A DNA stretch of 52,024 nt from Desulfovibrio sp. (GTDB lineage: Bacteria > Desulfobacterota > Desulfovibrionia > Desulfovibrionales > Desulfovibrionaceae). The stretch is taken from positions 1 to 52,024 of the forward strand of contig JAITHT010000013.1 in NCBI GenBank assembly GCA_031279825.1, in the 5' to 3' direction. Made by a program: the position numbers and the translations under genes. The notes beneath the pieces are model-generated. The model saw nothing but the letters and a program-made list of their open reading frames with translations. It had not been told where the DNA came from and searched no databases. Position 1 is the stretch's first letter. Every line of letters starts with the position of its first letter. Below, piece by piece: positions 8,392 to 17,286 of the stretch.

Positions 8392-9756
8392 ATGCTTGTT
8401 CCCTTTATGACCATTGCCGCTTTGTCCGAGGCGGAAGCGTTTCTGCGGGGTTTGGCGTTGCGCCCCGGGCTTTCCCCTGAAAGTGGGGAAGAGGGCCGGG
8501 CGGACGCGGAAAACGGGCAATCCGTGGAAGCCTCGGTCGCCGGCATTCTTGCCGACGTGCGTCTGCGGGGCCTTCCGGCTCTTGTCGAATATACCCGGCG
8601 TTTTGACGCTCCGGAATTTTCTCCGGCGTGTTTTGCCGTGCCCGCCGATGCGCTGGCCGCGGCCGCCGCGGCTGTTTCCTCCGATGATATGGCCGTCATC
8701 CGGGAGGCGGCGGCGAATATACGGTTTTTTCACGAAGCCCAGAAGGAAGCGTCCTGGTTTTTGCCCCGCCCGGACGGCACCATGCTCGGCCAGATGACCA
8801 TGGCTGTGGACAGGGCCGGACTCTACGTGCCCGGCGGCAAAGGCGGCGACACTCCCCTTATCTCCAGCCTGCTCATGAGCGCCGTTCCGGCGCAGGTGGC
8901 CGGGGTCGCCGAGATTGCCGTGGTTTCTCCTCCCCGTTCCGACGGTACGGTGAGCCCCTATATTCTGGCGGCGGCGGAATTTTTAGGCATCCGCGAGGTA
9001 TACGCGGCGGGCAGCGCATGGGCCATAGGCGCGCTGGCCTACGGGGCAGGCCCTTTGCGTCCTGTGGACGTCATTGCCGGCCCCGGCAACATTTTTGTGA
9101 CGACGGCCAAGCGACTGCTCATAGGCGTTGTGGGCATTGACATGCTGGCCGGGCCGAGCGAAATATGCATCATCGCCGACGCTTCGGCCGATCCGGCATG
9201 GATAGCTGCGGATATGCTGTCCCAGGCCGAGCATGATTCCCTGGCGTCAGCGGTGTGCATTTGTACGGACAAAACTGTGGGCGAGGCCGCGAGCCGGGCT
9301 CTTGAACGCCAGTGCGACGAATTGCCGCGGGCGGCCATTGCCCGCGAATCCCTGCAACAATACGGGGCGATCATTGTGGTGCCGGACATGGATACGGCCT
9401 TGCGTCTGGCCGACCGCATCTGTCCCGAACATCTGGAATTGCTGGTGAACGATCCCTGGCCTCTGTTGCCGCGTATCCGCCATGCAGGCGCGATTTTCAT
9501 GGGGCATTATTCGCCCGAGGCTCTGGGCGATTATTTCGCCGGCCCTAACCATGTGCTCCCTACCATGGGCACGGCGCGCTTTGCTTCCGCCCTCTCCGTA
9601 TCCACCTTTTGTAAAAAGACATCGCTTATTGCCGCCGGCCGCGAGTTCGCCGCGTCAGGAGCCGAATCCATAGCCAGACTGGCCAGGCTTGAAGGATTGG
9701 AAGCGCACGCTCGATCCGCCCTGTGCCGGAAAGCTCCTTGCAAAGGACAAGCGTAA
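8392..9756 (+). CDS. hisD: Histidinol dehydrogenase
   Basis: 454 residues from the ATG at 8392, selected because GGAGG lies 6 bases upstream; the frame stays open further 5' without homology. It catalyses the last two steps of histidine synthesis, oxidising L-histidinol to L-histidine with NAD and zinc. Hallmarks seen are YVPGGKG, the nucleotide-binding AGPGN, zinc ligands in SQAEHD, the catalytic CPEHLEL segment and the C-terminal GPNHVLPT. The length is near the family norm, with an extra 10-15 residue low-complexity insert near residue 30. No other his gene is nearby. It begins a rightward run of biosynthetic genes, and no attenuator was recognised upstream. Confidence 0.95.
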   Translation: MLVPFMTIAALSEAEAFLRGLALRPGLSPESGEEGRADAENGQSVEASVAGILADVRLRGLPALVEYTRRFDAPEFSPACFAVPADALAAAAAAVSSDDMAVIREAAANIRFFHEAQKEASWFLPRPDGTMLGQMTMAVDRAGLYVPGGKGGDTPLISSLLMSAVPAQVAGVAEIAVVSPPRSDGTVSPYILAAAEFLGIREVYAAGSAWAIGALAYGAGPLRPVDVIAGPGNIFVTTAKRLLIGVVGIDMLAGPSEICIIADASADPAWIAADMLSQAEHDSLASAVCICTDKTVGEAASRALERQCDELPRAAIARESLQQYGAIIVVPDMDTALRLADRICPEHLELLVNDPWPLLPRIRHAGAIFMGHYSPEALGDYFAGPNHVLPTMGTARFASALSVSTFCKKTSLIAAGREFAASGAESIARLARLEGLEAHARSALCRKAPCKGQA

Positions 9757-9822
9757 GCGCATTGACGCAACAGCCCGGGCGGCAAGGTTGGCCGCCTGCG
9801 GCGCATAGCAGGAATGATATAG

Positions 9823-10725
9823 ATGCAAATCGTCACTGAAACCAATATTGTGGAGTTTCCTCTCGTTTCGCGCGGCAAGGTTCGCGATATTTACGAAATA
9901 GGAAGCGATACCCTTCTTATCGTCACGACAGACCGTATGTCCGCCTTTGACGTTATCATGAAGGAGCCCGTCCCCTACAAGGGCGTCGTGCTGAACATGA
10001 TTTCCCTGTTCTGGATGCGGCGTTTCGCCCATCTGGTCAAGAACCATATCCTTGAGGACGATATAGAACGTTTTCCTGAAGAACTGCGCGGGTACCATTC
10101 AATGCTGGAAGGCCGGAGCGTGCTGGTCCGCAAGGCCACCCCCCTGCCTGTCGAGTGTATCGTGCGCGGGCATATCAGCGGCTCCGGATGGAAGGATTAC
10201 ACGGCTACCGGGGAGATATGCGGGCACGCTCTCCCCCGTGCCTTGCAGGAGTCCCAGGAATTGGCCGAGCCCCTGTTCACTCCGTCCACCAAGGCGGCTC
10301 CCGGTTCGCATGACGAAAACATTTCCCGAGTCGACGGTATGCGTCTTATCGGCAAAGACCTGTTTTTGAAAATCGAAGAAATATCTCTGGCCATTTTCCG
10401 TCAGGCCCGAGACTATGCGGCGACGCGGGGGATTATTATTGCTGACACCAAGTTTGAATTCGGCCTTATCGGCAGTGAGATGTACCTGATAGACGAGGCG
10501 CTGACTCCGGACTCCTCCCGTTTTTGGCCGAAGAAGGGTTTTGTTCTCGGCGCCTCCCAACCGAGTTTCGACAAACAGTACCTGCGTGACTGGCTGGCGT
10601 CCCAACCTTGGGATAAAACATCTCCTCCGCCCGCTCTGCCTGAATCGGTCATTACGGAGACCGCCCGAAAATACCGCGAAGCCTACGCGATATTGACGGA
10701 CAAAGAATTCGACCCCCGGAAGTAA
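9823..10725 (+). CDS. purC: SAICAR synthetase (phosphoribosylaminoimidazole-succinocarboxamide synthase)
   Basis: 300 residues. It joins aspartate to CAIR using ATP in de novo purine synthesis. Family motifs include GKVRDIYEIG near the start, TTDRMSAFDV, ECIVRGHISGSGWKDY, and IIADTKFEFG followed by LIDEALTPDSSRFW. It is the longer 300-residue form. It lies 66 bp after hisD and 36 bp before fabI, so cotranscription is likely although the pathways differ. The start is an ATG preceded by AGGAATGATATAG, a moderate ribosome binding site. Confidence 0.96.
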   Translation: MQIVTETNIVEFPLVSRGKVRDIYEIGSDTLLIVTTDRMSAFDVIMKEPVPYKGVVLNMISLFWMRRFAHLVKNHILEDDIERFPEELRGYHSMLEGRSVLVRKATPLPVECIVRGHISGSGWKDYTATGEICGHALPRALQESQELAEPLFTPSTKAAPGSHDENISRVDGMRLIGKDLFLKIEEISLAIFRQARDYAATRGIIIADTKFEFGLIGSEMYLIDEALTPDSSRFWPKKGFVLGASQPSFDKQYLRDWLASQPWDKTSPPPALPESVITETARKYREAYAILTDKEFDPRK

Positions 10726-10761
10726 CGAATCAAGAATCCAGCCAAGTACCAGGAGCCATAT

Positions 10762-11550
<789 letters not shown>

Positions 11551-11552
11551 TG

Positions 11553-11702
11553 AGAAGTCATTTCATAATTCACTATGCAATGACTTCTAACGCCGGACGA
11601 AAATCCGGCGCGTCGCCACAAGCGGCGTGAGCAAGCCGAAAACCGCGTTTTTCGGCGAAGCGATCCTCATAAACAGGCCATTGACCTATTTATGAAATCA
11701 CT
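11553..11702 (+). repeat. Repeat family B, copy 1
   Basis: 150 bp filling the gap between fabI and the IMP cyclohydrolase gene. It begins with the dyad GAAGTCATTTCATAATTCAC...AATGACTTC, then hairpins CGCCGGA..TCCGGCG and CCGAAAA..TTTTCGG, and ends with TATTTATGAAATCACT. A near-full inverted copy is at 35477-35627 and partial copies are near 28919 and 39745. Confidence 0.8.
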
Positions 11703-11741
11703 TGGAGTGATGCGGCAAAAAACGACGAGAGGTCTTTGCAT

Positions 11742-12359
11742 ATGGAATTTCTCCCTGTTACAAGAGCCGTCCTCAGCGTCACAGATAAGGACGGGCTTGT
11801 GGATTTCGCCGCCTTTCTCGTCAAAGGAGGGGTGGAACTGGTCTCCACGGGGGGCACATTCAGGACTTTGCGGGAATCCGGGCTGCCGGTTGTACAGGTG
11901 AGCGAGGTGACGGCCTTCCCCGAAATTATGGGAGGCCGGGTCAAAACCCTGCATCCGGCCGTTCACGGCGGCATCTTGGCGGACAAAGACCGGCCGGAGC
12001 ACATGGAGGAGATTGGCAGACACGGCATACGCCCTTTTGATCTCGTGTGCGTCAACCTGTATAATTTTGCCGGGGCTGTCCGCAAACGCCTTGATATGCG
12101 CGCCGCCATAGAAGAGATTGATATCGGAGGCCCTTGCATGTTGCGCGCGGGCGCCAAAAATTACCATTCCGTCCTGGTCGTCCCGTCGCCGGAGTATTAT
12201 CCGCGTGTCTGGGAGACCTTGGAGCGCAACGCCATGCGGGCCCCTTTGGATATGCGCCGTGAGTTGGCCGCGGTCGCCTTTGCCGCCACCGCCGCCTATG
12301 ACGGTACGATTGCCGATTACATAGGCGGCAATGCCGGATCAGACGCGGCATCCTTTTGA
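11742..12359 (+). CDS. purH: IMP cyclohydrolase (N-terminal PurH domain only)
   Basis: 205 residues from the ATG at 11742 (GAGAGG 9 bases upstream; TTG at 11736 is an alternative). It closes FAICAR to IMP, the last step of purine synthesis. It aligns with the first domain of bifunctional PurH: ALLSVTDK-like start (AVLSVTDKDGL), STGGTFRTL, GGRVKTLHPAVHGGIL, DLVCVNLYNF and EIDIGGPCMLRAGAKN. The AICAR transformylase domain is absent and there is no further coding sequence before hflX, so the formyl transfer step must be encoded elsewhere. This looks like a complete single-domain enzyme rather than a truncation, because it ends just after the domain boundary. Confidence 0.88.
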   Translation: MEFLPVTRAVLSVTDKDGLVDFAAFLVKGGVELVSTGGTFRTLRESGLPVVQVSEVTAFPEIMGGRVKTLHPAVHGGILADKDRPEHMEEIGRHGIRPFDLVCVNLYNFAGAVRKRLDMRAAIEEIDIGGPCMLRAGAKNYHSVLVVPSPEYYPRVWETLERNAMRAPLDMRRELAAVAFAATAAYDGTIADYIGGNAGSDAASF

Positions 12360-12385
12360 GAGAGCCTTTCACATAGGGAGACGCC

Positions 12386-14212
12386 ATAGCCAGGATTGTA
12401 GGAAATACCCAGGGACTCAAGTCCAGCCAGATGAAAGCCTTGTCGCGCTTGCTCATGAGACGCTATCCGTTCAAGGGCGGCTATACTGTTGATCAGGCCA
12501 GGGAATTGTCCGCCTTGTCGCGATCCTTAAGTCGGCAGATCGGTTTGCTGATAAACCGGCAAGGCCGGCCGGATATGGCGATTGTGGGCGGCACCTCGGG
12601 TATTTTCATCCCGGAGTTGCCCCGCGCGCGCGAAGGCGCGGGCAGGCTGCGGGGGCTGCGCCTTCTGCATACCCACCTGACGCGCGAACTGCTGTCTCAG
12701 GAAGACTGCATGGATCTGCTCTTTCTGCGTCTCGACGGCATCGCCGCACTGAGCGTCAGCGAATGGGGAGAGCCCTTGGAACTGCAACGCGCGCACCTGC
12801 TCCCGCCCAATCCTGGGAACCGCAGCTATCATATCTACCCACCCGTGCGCTGGGACATGGTGGATACGGATTTTCTAGCTGAAGTTCTTTCTCTTGAGGA
12901 AGAACTCACCCGGACGGTTGAGCCCGGCGGCCCGGATGCGCGGCGCCCCGTCGCCAGTGGAAACAAGGAAAAGCGGCCACTTTCCGGGAACTTTGTTCAA
13001 AAGAGAGCGGAGGCGGAAGCTCCTCCTGAGAGCCGGGCCGTACTGGTAAGCGTCTCCACCAGGACCCGGGGCGAGCAGGAATCCGCTTTGGCGGAGCTGG
13101 CGGAATTGGCGGCCACCGCCGGGCTGCGTGTCGCCGGTACGCTGATACAGCGCGTGCAGGCCGTCAATCCCCGTTCCATCCTCGGTAAAGGCAAGCTGGC
13201 GGACCTTGAGGTTCTGGCCTTGCAGGGCAATGCCGGACTGATTGTTTTTGACGGAGAGCTTTCTCCGGCGCAATTGCGTAATTTGACGGACATAACCGAG
13301 CGGCGGGTATTGGATCGCACACAGTTGATTCTTGATATTTTCGCTCAGCGGGCTTCCAGTAATGCCGGCAAATATCAGGTGGAACTGGCGCAGTTGCAGT
13401 ATATGTTGCCCAGGCTCGTGGGCAAAAGTCGGGCGTTGGACCGTCTGGCCGGAGGTATAGGCGGACGTGGACCGGGCGAAACCAAGTTGGAAACCGATCG
13501 CCGCCGTCTGCGCGACAGAGTTACCCTCATCAAGGACTCCCTGGAAGAACTCCGGCGGCAACGCTCTTACGCCCGTTCCCGCCGGGCCAAGGGCAAGGTG
13601 CCGGTCATCTCCCTGGTTGGCTATACCAATGCGGGAAAATCCACATTGCTTAACGCCCTGACTGGTTCGGACGTTCCGGCGGAGAACCGCTTGTTCGCCA
13701 CCCTGGACCCGATAACGCGACGCCTGCGTTTTCCCAAAGAACGCGAATGCATCCTTACGGATACCGTGGGCTTTATCCGCAGTCTGCCCAAGGAATTGAT
13801 GGAAGCCTTTCGCGCCACGCTGGAGGAACTGGAGGAAGCGGACCTTCTGTTGCATGTGGCGGACGCCTCGCATCCGGAACTCGAACTCCAAATCAAGGCT
13901 GTGGATGAGATTCTGCTGCAGTTGGGATTGCAGGGCACGCCGCGTCTCCTTGTCCTGAATAAAATCGATGCTCTGCCGCATGAATCCACTACAGCGGAAA
14001 ATATGCTTTCGCAGACATGGCAGGCTCAAGGGCATCAGCCGGGGGAAAGCCGCCTCAGGGTGCTGCAAGAGGTATATCCCCACGCGTTTTTTATTTCCGC
14101 CCGAACCGGCGAAGGGCTGGAGGCCTTCTCCAGGGCCGTGACCGCCCGCGTCATTGATTGGGAAAACGAAGATCGGGCGGCGCGGCGCGGCGCGCTTTTT
14201 GAATCCAAATGA
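12386..14212 (+). CDS. hflX: GTPase HflX, apparent AUA start codon
   Basis: 608 residues counted from ATA at 12386, or 593 from the first ATG at 12431. A ribosome-associated GTPase that splits stalled ribosomes. It has the HflX N-terminal domain (RTRGEQES, NPRSILGKGK, then the glycine-rich GGIGGRGPGETKLE) and a G domain with G1 GYTNAGKST (about residue 411), G3 DTVGFI and G4 NKID. The frame upstream of the first ATG encodes a GNTQGLKSSQ segment that is usual at the start of deltaproteobacterial HflX, and AGGGAG sits 5 bases before the ATA, with a TAG stop just upstream. An extra N-terminal region of about 190 residues is present as in other Desulfovibrio-type homologues. The last codons lie inside repeat C. 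Confidence 0.92.
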   Translation: MARIVGNTQGLKSSQMKALSRLLMRRYPFKGGYTVDQARELSALSRSLSRQIGLLINRQGRPDMAIVGGTSGIFIPELPRAREGAGRLRGLRLLHTHLTRELLSQEDCMDLLFLRLDGIAALSVSEWGEPLELQRAHLLPPNPGNRSYHIYPPVRWDMVDTDFLAEVLSLEEELTRTVEPGGPDARRPVASGNKEKRPLSGNFVQKRAEAEAPPESRAVLVSVSTRTRGEQESALAELAELAATAGLRVAGTLIQRVQAVNPRSILGKGKLADLEVLALQGNAGLIVFDGELSPAQLRNLTDITERRVLDRTQLILDIFAQRASSNAGKYQVELAQLQYMLPRLVGKSRALDRLAGGIGGRGPGETKLETDRRRLRDRVTLIKDSLEELRRQRSYARSRRAKGKVPVISLVGYTNAGKSTLLNALTGSDVPAENRLFATLDPITRRLRFPKERECILTDTVGFIRSLPKELMEAFRATLEELEEADLLLHVADASHPELELQIKAVDEILLQLGLQGTPRLLVLNKIDALPHESTTAENMLSQTWQAQGHQPGESRLRVLQEVYPHAFFISARTGEGLEAFSRAVTARVIDWENEDRAARRGALFESK

Positions 14213-14370
14213 GGTAGCGAAGCCCTTCAGGGCTTCGCGTCTCGCGCTTGGGAGGGGTCCCAACCCCTCCCAAGCTTCCTCCCCGGAAAGAAACCCCTCC
14301 CTTCAGGGCGGGGCCGGGGCTATATGGCCTTTCGGCCGGGGTTTCAAACCACAAAGGAAGTTCTGATGAA
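14203..14370 (+). repeat. Repeat family C, copy 1 (four-hairpin element)
   Basis: 168 bp almost identical to 50422-50590. Four hairpins follow in order: GAAGCCCTTCAGGGCTTC, CTTGGGAGGGG...CCCCTCCCAAG, CCCCTCCCTTCAGGGCGGGG (one mismatch here) and GGCCTTTCGGCC. It ends with AAGGAAGTTCTGATGAA, which resembles a ribosome binding site with an ATG. The hflX stop codon (14210-14212) lies within its first bases. It separates hflX from recD2. Confidence 0.85.
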
Positions 14371-14396
14371 GTTTACCTTGGAGTGTATTTCGTACC

Positions 14397-16607
14397 ATGG
14401 GCGTTTTACAATCCCTTCTTGATCCCGACGTCAGGCACACCTTGCGGGGAACCTTGGAACGGGTCGTTTTTCACAACGAGGAAAACGGCTATACGGTCCT
14501 GCGCCTGCGCGTGCAAAACAGGGCCGAGCCGGTAACGGTGGTGGGTTCAATGCCCGTCCCGCAGCCAGGCATAGGGATGAGCGTCACCGGCATCTGGGTG
14601 AATGACGAGCGTTTCGGCAGACAGTTCAAAATGGAGTCTTTCGAGGCCTTGCTGCCGGCGACTGCGGAAGGCATCAGACTTTATCTCGGCTCAGGCCTGA
14701 TAAAGGGGGTGGGCAAAACCTTGGCCGGGCGTATTGTGGATGCTTTCGGTGAAGAGACTTTTACCGTGCTGGATGACGATCCGGACAGGCTGACAACGGT
14801 CAAAGGCATCTCTCCCCGGCTTGTCAGTGATATCAAGGCGGCATGGGCCGAACACAAAGGAATTCGCGATCTGATTATGTTCCTGCAGCCGCACGGCGTT
14901 TCCACGTCTTACGCCGTACGCATCTTCCGGCATTACGGGGTTGCATCTCTGGCCGTGGTGCGGGAAAACCCCTATCGTCTGGCTATGGATATCCACGGCA
15001 TCGGCTTTATTACGGCCGACACCGTGGCCATGAAGCTCGGCATTGCGCCGGACAGCCCTTTGCGCGCTGAAGCGGGTCTGCTCTATGTACTTAAACGAAT
15101 TACTGAAGAAGGCCATGTTTTTTTTCCTTACGAAAAGCTGGTACGGCAAACGGCCGGAGAACTCGGCATAGAAGAGGAAATCATCCGTAGCGCCGTTTCC
15201 TCCCTTGCCCTTGAAGAGCGCATTGTACTTGAAGATTTGACAGATGATCAGGATAGCGTGTTCCAGGCGGTGTATCTCGGCCGTTTTCACCATTATGAGT
15301 GCAACATCGCCCATTACCTGCGCCGTATCCTGCGTTCGCCCAAAGCCGTTCATTTTGAAGAGCCGGAAACGCTGTTACGCGGTGTACTGAACATGCTGCC
15401 GCTCTCCTTGGCTGAAGAGCAGGTGGAAGCGGCACGGGCTAGCCTCTCCGGCAAGGTCATGGTGATTACCGGCGGCCCGGGAACGGGCAAGACCACGCTT
15501 ATCAACGCCGTTATCAAACTTTTTGAAATGAAAAAGGCCAAAATACTCCTCGCGGCGCCCACGGGCCGCGCCGCCAAACGCATGGCCGAAACCAGCGGCC
15601 GGGAAGCCAAAACCATTCACCGCCTCCTTGAATACAGTCCCAAGGAAGACGGCTTTGCCCGCAACGAGGATCATCCCCTGGCCTGCGGTCTGCTGGTGGT
15701 GGACGAAGCCTCAATGCTCGACACGATGCTTCTGTATCACCTCCTCAAAGCCGTACCGCTGGGCGCCACGCTCGTGTTTGTCGGCGACGTGAACCAACTG
15801 CCTTCGGTCGGCCCCGGTAACGTGCTCAAGGATATCATCGCGTCGGGAACAGTGGAGGTGATCCGGCTTACAGAGGTTTTTCGCCAGGCCGCCGCCAGCG
15901 AGATTATCGTCAACGCCCACCGGGTCAACCAGGGGGAGATGCCGGAACTGACATCCCCCGAACGAGGCTTGTCCGACTTCTATTTCATCCGCCAGGAAGA
16001 TCCGGACAAGGTGGCCGATATGGTGGTGGAACTGGTGCGGGATCATATTCCCCGGCGGTTTCGCCTGGATCCCCTGGATGATATTCAGGTGCTCACCCCC
16101 ATGCATAAAGGGGCGGCGGGCGTGAGCGTGCTCAACCAGAGGCTCCAGGCCGCCCTTAATCCGCGAAATATCGGGATTCAGCGGGGGGAACGCCGGTTTC
16201 GTCTGGACGATAAGGTCATGCAGTTGCGCAACAACTATGACAAAGACGTATTTAACGGGGATATGGGCCGCATCTGTTACATCAGTGAGGAAGAACGCGA
16301 AATCACCGTGCGCTACGACGATCGTAACGTTTTATACGGCGCCGACGATTTAGACGAGATAATACCGGCTTACGCCATCTCCGTGCACAAGTCCCAAGGG
16401 TCGGAATACCCCGCTGTTGTGCTGCCCGTGTTGACGCAGCATTATATGCTCCTGCAACGCAATCTGATTTATACCGGCATCACTCGCGGCAAAAAACTCG
16501 TGGTCCTTATCGGGTCGCTCAGGGCTCTGCATATAGCCGTTAACAACAACAAAATGCACGCGCGCTATACCTGGCTTCACAAGCGCCTGTCGCGAGGCAT
16601 TGTTTAG
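14397..16607 (+). CDS. recD2: RecD2-type ATP-dependent DNA helicase (SF1B)
   Basis: 736 residues. An N-terminal OB-like domain and tandem helix-hairpin-helix region (about 95-190) precede the helicase core with Walker A GGPGTGKTT (about 359-367), Walker B VVDEASMLD, the GDVNQLPSVGPG motif and the C-terminal SVHKSQGSEYPAVVLP and NLIYTGITRGK motifs. RecD2 enzymes are 5'-3' helicases working without RecBC. The length is within the family range (about 720-740). The ribosome binding site before the ATG is weak (TTGGAG about 13 bases upstream). The gene ends directly against the transposase remnant. Confidence 0.93.
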   Translation: MGVLQSLLDPDVRHTLRGTLERVVFHNEENGYTVLRLRVQNRAEPVTVVGSMPVPQPGIGMSVTGIWVNDERFGRQFKMESFEALLPATAEGIRLYLGSGLIKGVGKTLAGRIVDAFGEETFTVLDDDPDRLTTVKGISPRLVSDIKAAWAEHKGIRDLIMFLQPHGVSTSYAVRIFRHYGVASLAVVRENPYRLAMDIHGIGFITADTVAMKLGIAPDSPLRAEAGLLYVLKRITEEGHVFFPYEKLVRQTAGELGIEEEIIRSAVSSLALEERIVLEDLTDDQDSVFQAVYLGRFHHYECNIAHYLRRILRSPKAVHFEEPETLLRGVLNMLPLSLAEEQVEAARASLSGKVMVITGGPGTGKTTLINAVIKLFEMKKAKILLAAPTGRAAKRMAETSGREAKTIHRLLEYSPKEDGFARNEDHPLACGLLVVDEASMLDTMLLYHLLKAVPLGATLVFVGDVNQLPSVGPGNVLKDIIASGTVEVIRLTEVFRQAAASEIIVNAHRVNQGEMPELTSPERGLSDFYFIRQEDPDKVADMVVELVRDHIPRRFRLDPLDDIQVLTPMHKGAAGVSVLNQRLQAALNPRNIGIQRGERRFRLDDKVMQLRNNYDKDVFNGDMGRICYISEEEREITVRYDDRNVLYGADDLDEIIPAYAISVHKSQGSEYPAVVLPVLTQHYMLLQRNLIYTGITRGKKLVVLIGSLRALHIAVNNNKMHARYTWLHKRLSRGIV

Positions 16608-16620
16608 AGCGTTTTCACTT

Positions 16621-17165
16621 TGCTTGTTTACTTCGTCGAGAAGAGGCTTCCAAACAGACTTTTCCACAAGCGGGTTCCTGAATCGGCAGATGGTCGTATG
16701 GTCGGGAACCGATTCCGAGAGCGCTATGCCCGTGAAGCGTGAGAACGAAATGCGGTCAGTCAACGTAAATTCGGTTTCCTGATCGCTCAACCCATACCAT
16801 TGCCGCAACAGCAATATTTTGAACATTATCAGGGCGGGGTACGGCCGCGGGCCGGAACGAACGGCTTTGTCGTCTCGCCCCAAGCGGGAATGCGGAAGCT
16901 TTTCAATGCGTTTCTAGTGTCTAATTGTAAAAATTACAAGTATATTTTTGCGGATACTTTTGCAGGATCGTTGGCTGAAAAACATGGTTTTCAGCCGACT
17001 TACGTCGCCTTCGGCGGCGCAAACTCTCCAAGGTTTTCTAGTGTTTACTTTTGCAAGTAAACACTAGTTTACCATGGCGTCAACGCCATCCAGAAAACTG
17101 ACATGGATGCGATTCTTGGCGGCATAAAAATCAGCCAACCCAAATTGACCCATCGTGCGTTCCAT
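16621..17165 (-). pseudogene. IS5-family transposase remnant interrupted by a MITE
   Basis: Read leftward from the ATG at 17165, the first 33 codons (MERTMGQFGLADFYAAKNRI and following) end at a TAG formed by the inserted element at 16914-17067. Coding resumes at 16913 with KRIEKLPHSRLGRDDKAV, then the DUF772 N-terminal transposase domain (LRQWYGLSDQETEF, DHTTICRFRN) down to EVNKQ at 16621. The catalytic DDE domain is missing: the sequence breaks at a fragment resembling repeat A next to the recD2 stop codon. The gene is therefore doubly broken, and no inverted repeat termini of the IS could be identified. Confidence 0.85.
16914..17067 (-). mobile_element. MITE copy 1, inserted in the IS5 transposase remnant
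   Basis: 154 bp including CTAG at both ends. The termini form imperfect inverted repeats (CTAGTGTTTACTTGCAAAA against CTAGTGTCTAATTGTAAAA). Internal hairpins include a 10 bp stem GTGTTTACTT/AAGTAAACAC and GTCGGCTG/CAGCC-type arms. It has no ORF. A second copy lies inverted at 23863-24017. CTAG fits the 4 bp YTAR target duplication known for part of the IS5 family. Confidence 0.8.
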
Positions 17166-17286
17166 GGCTCACCTCATCAGGTTTCGATAAGGCGATATAT
17201 CCGTAATTTAAGAATAATATCAATATATTATTCAAAAATAATCAAAAATAACCTGCAATGGTCTTAAAATACAGATCATTCGGCTG

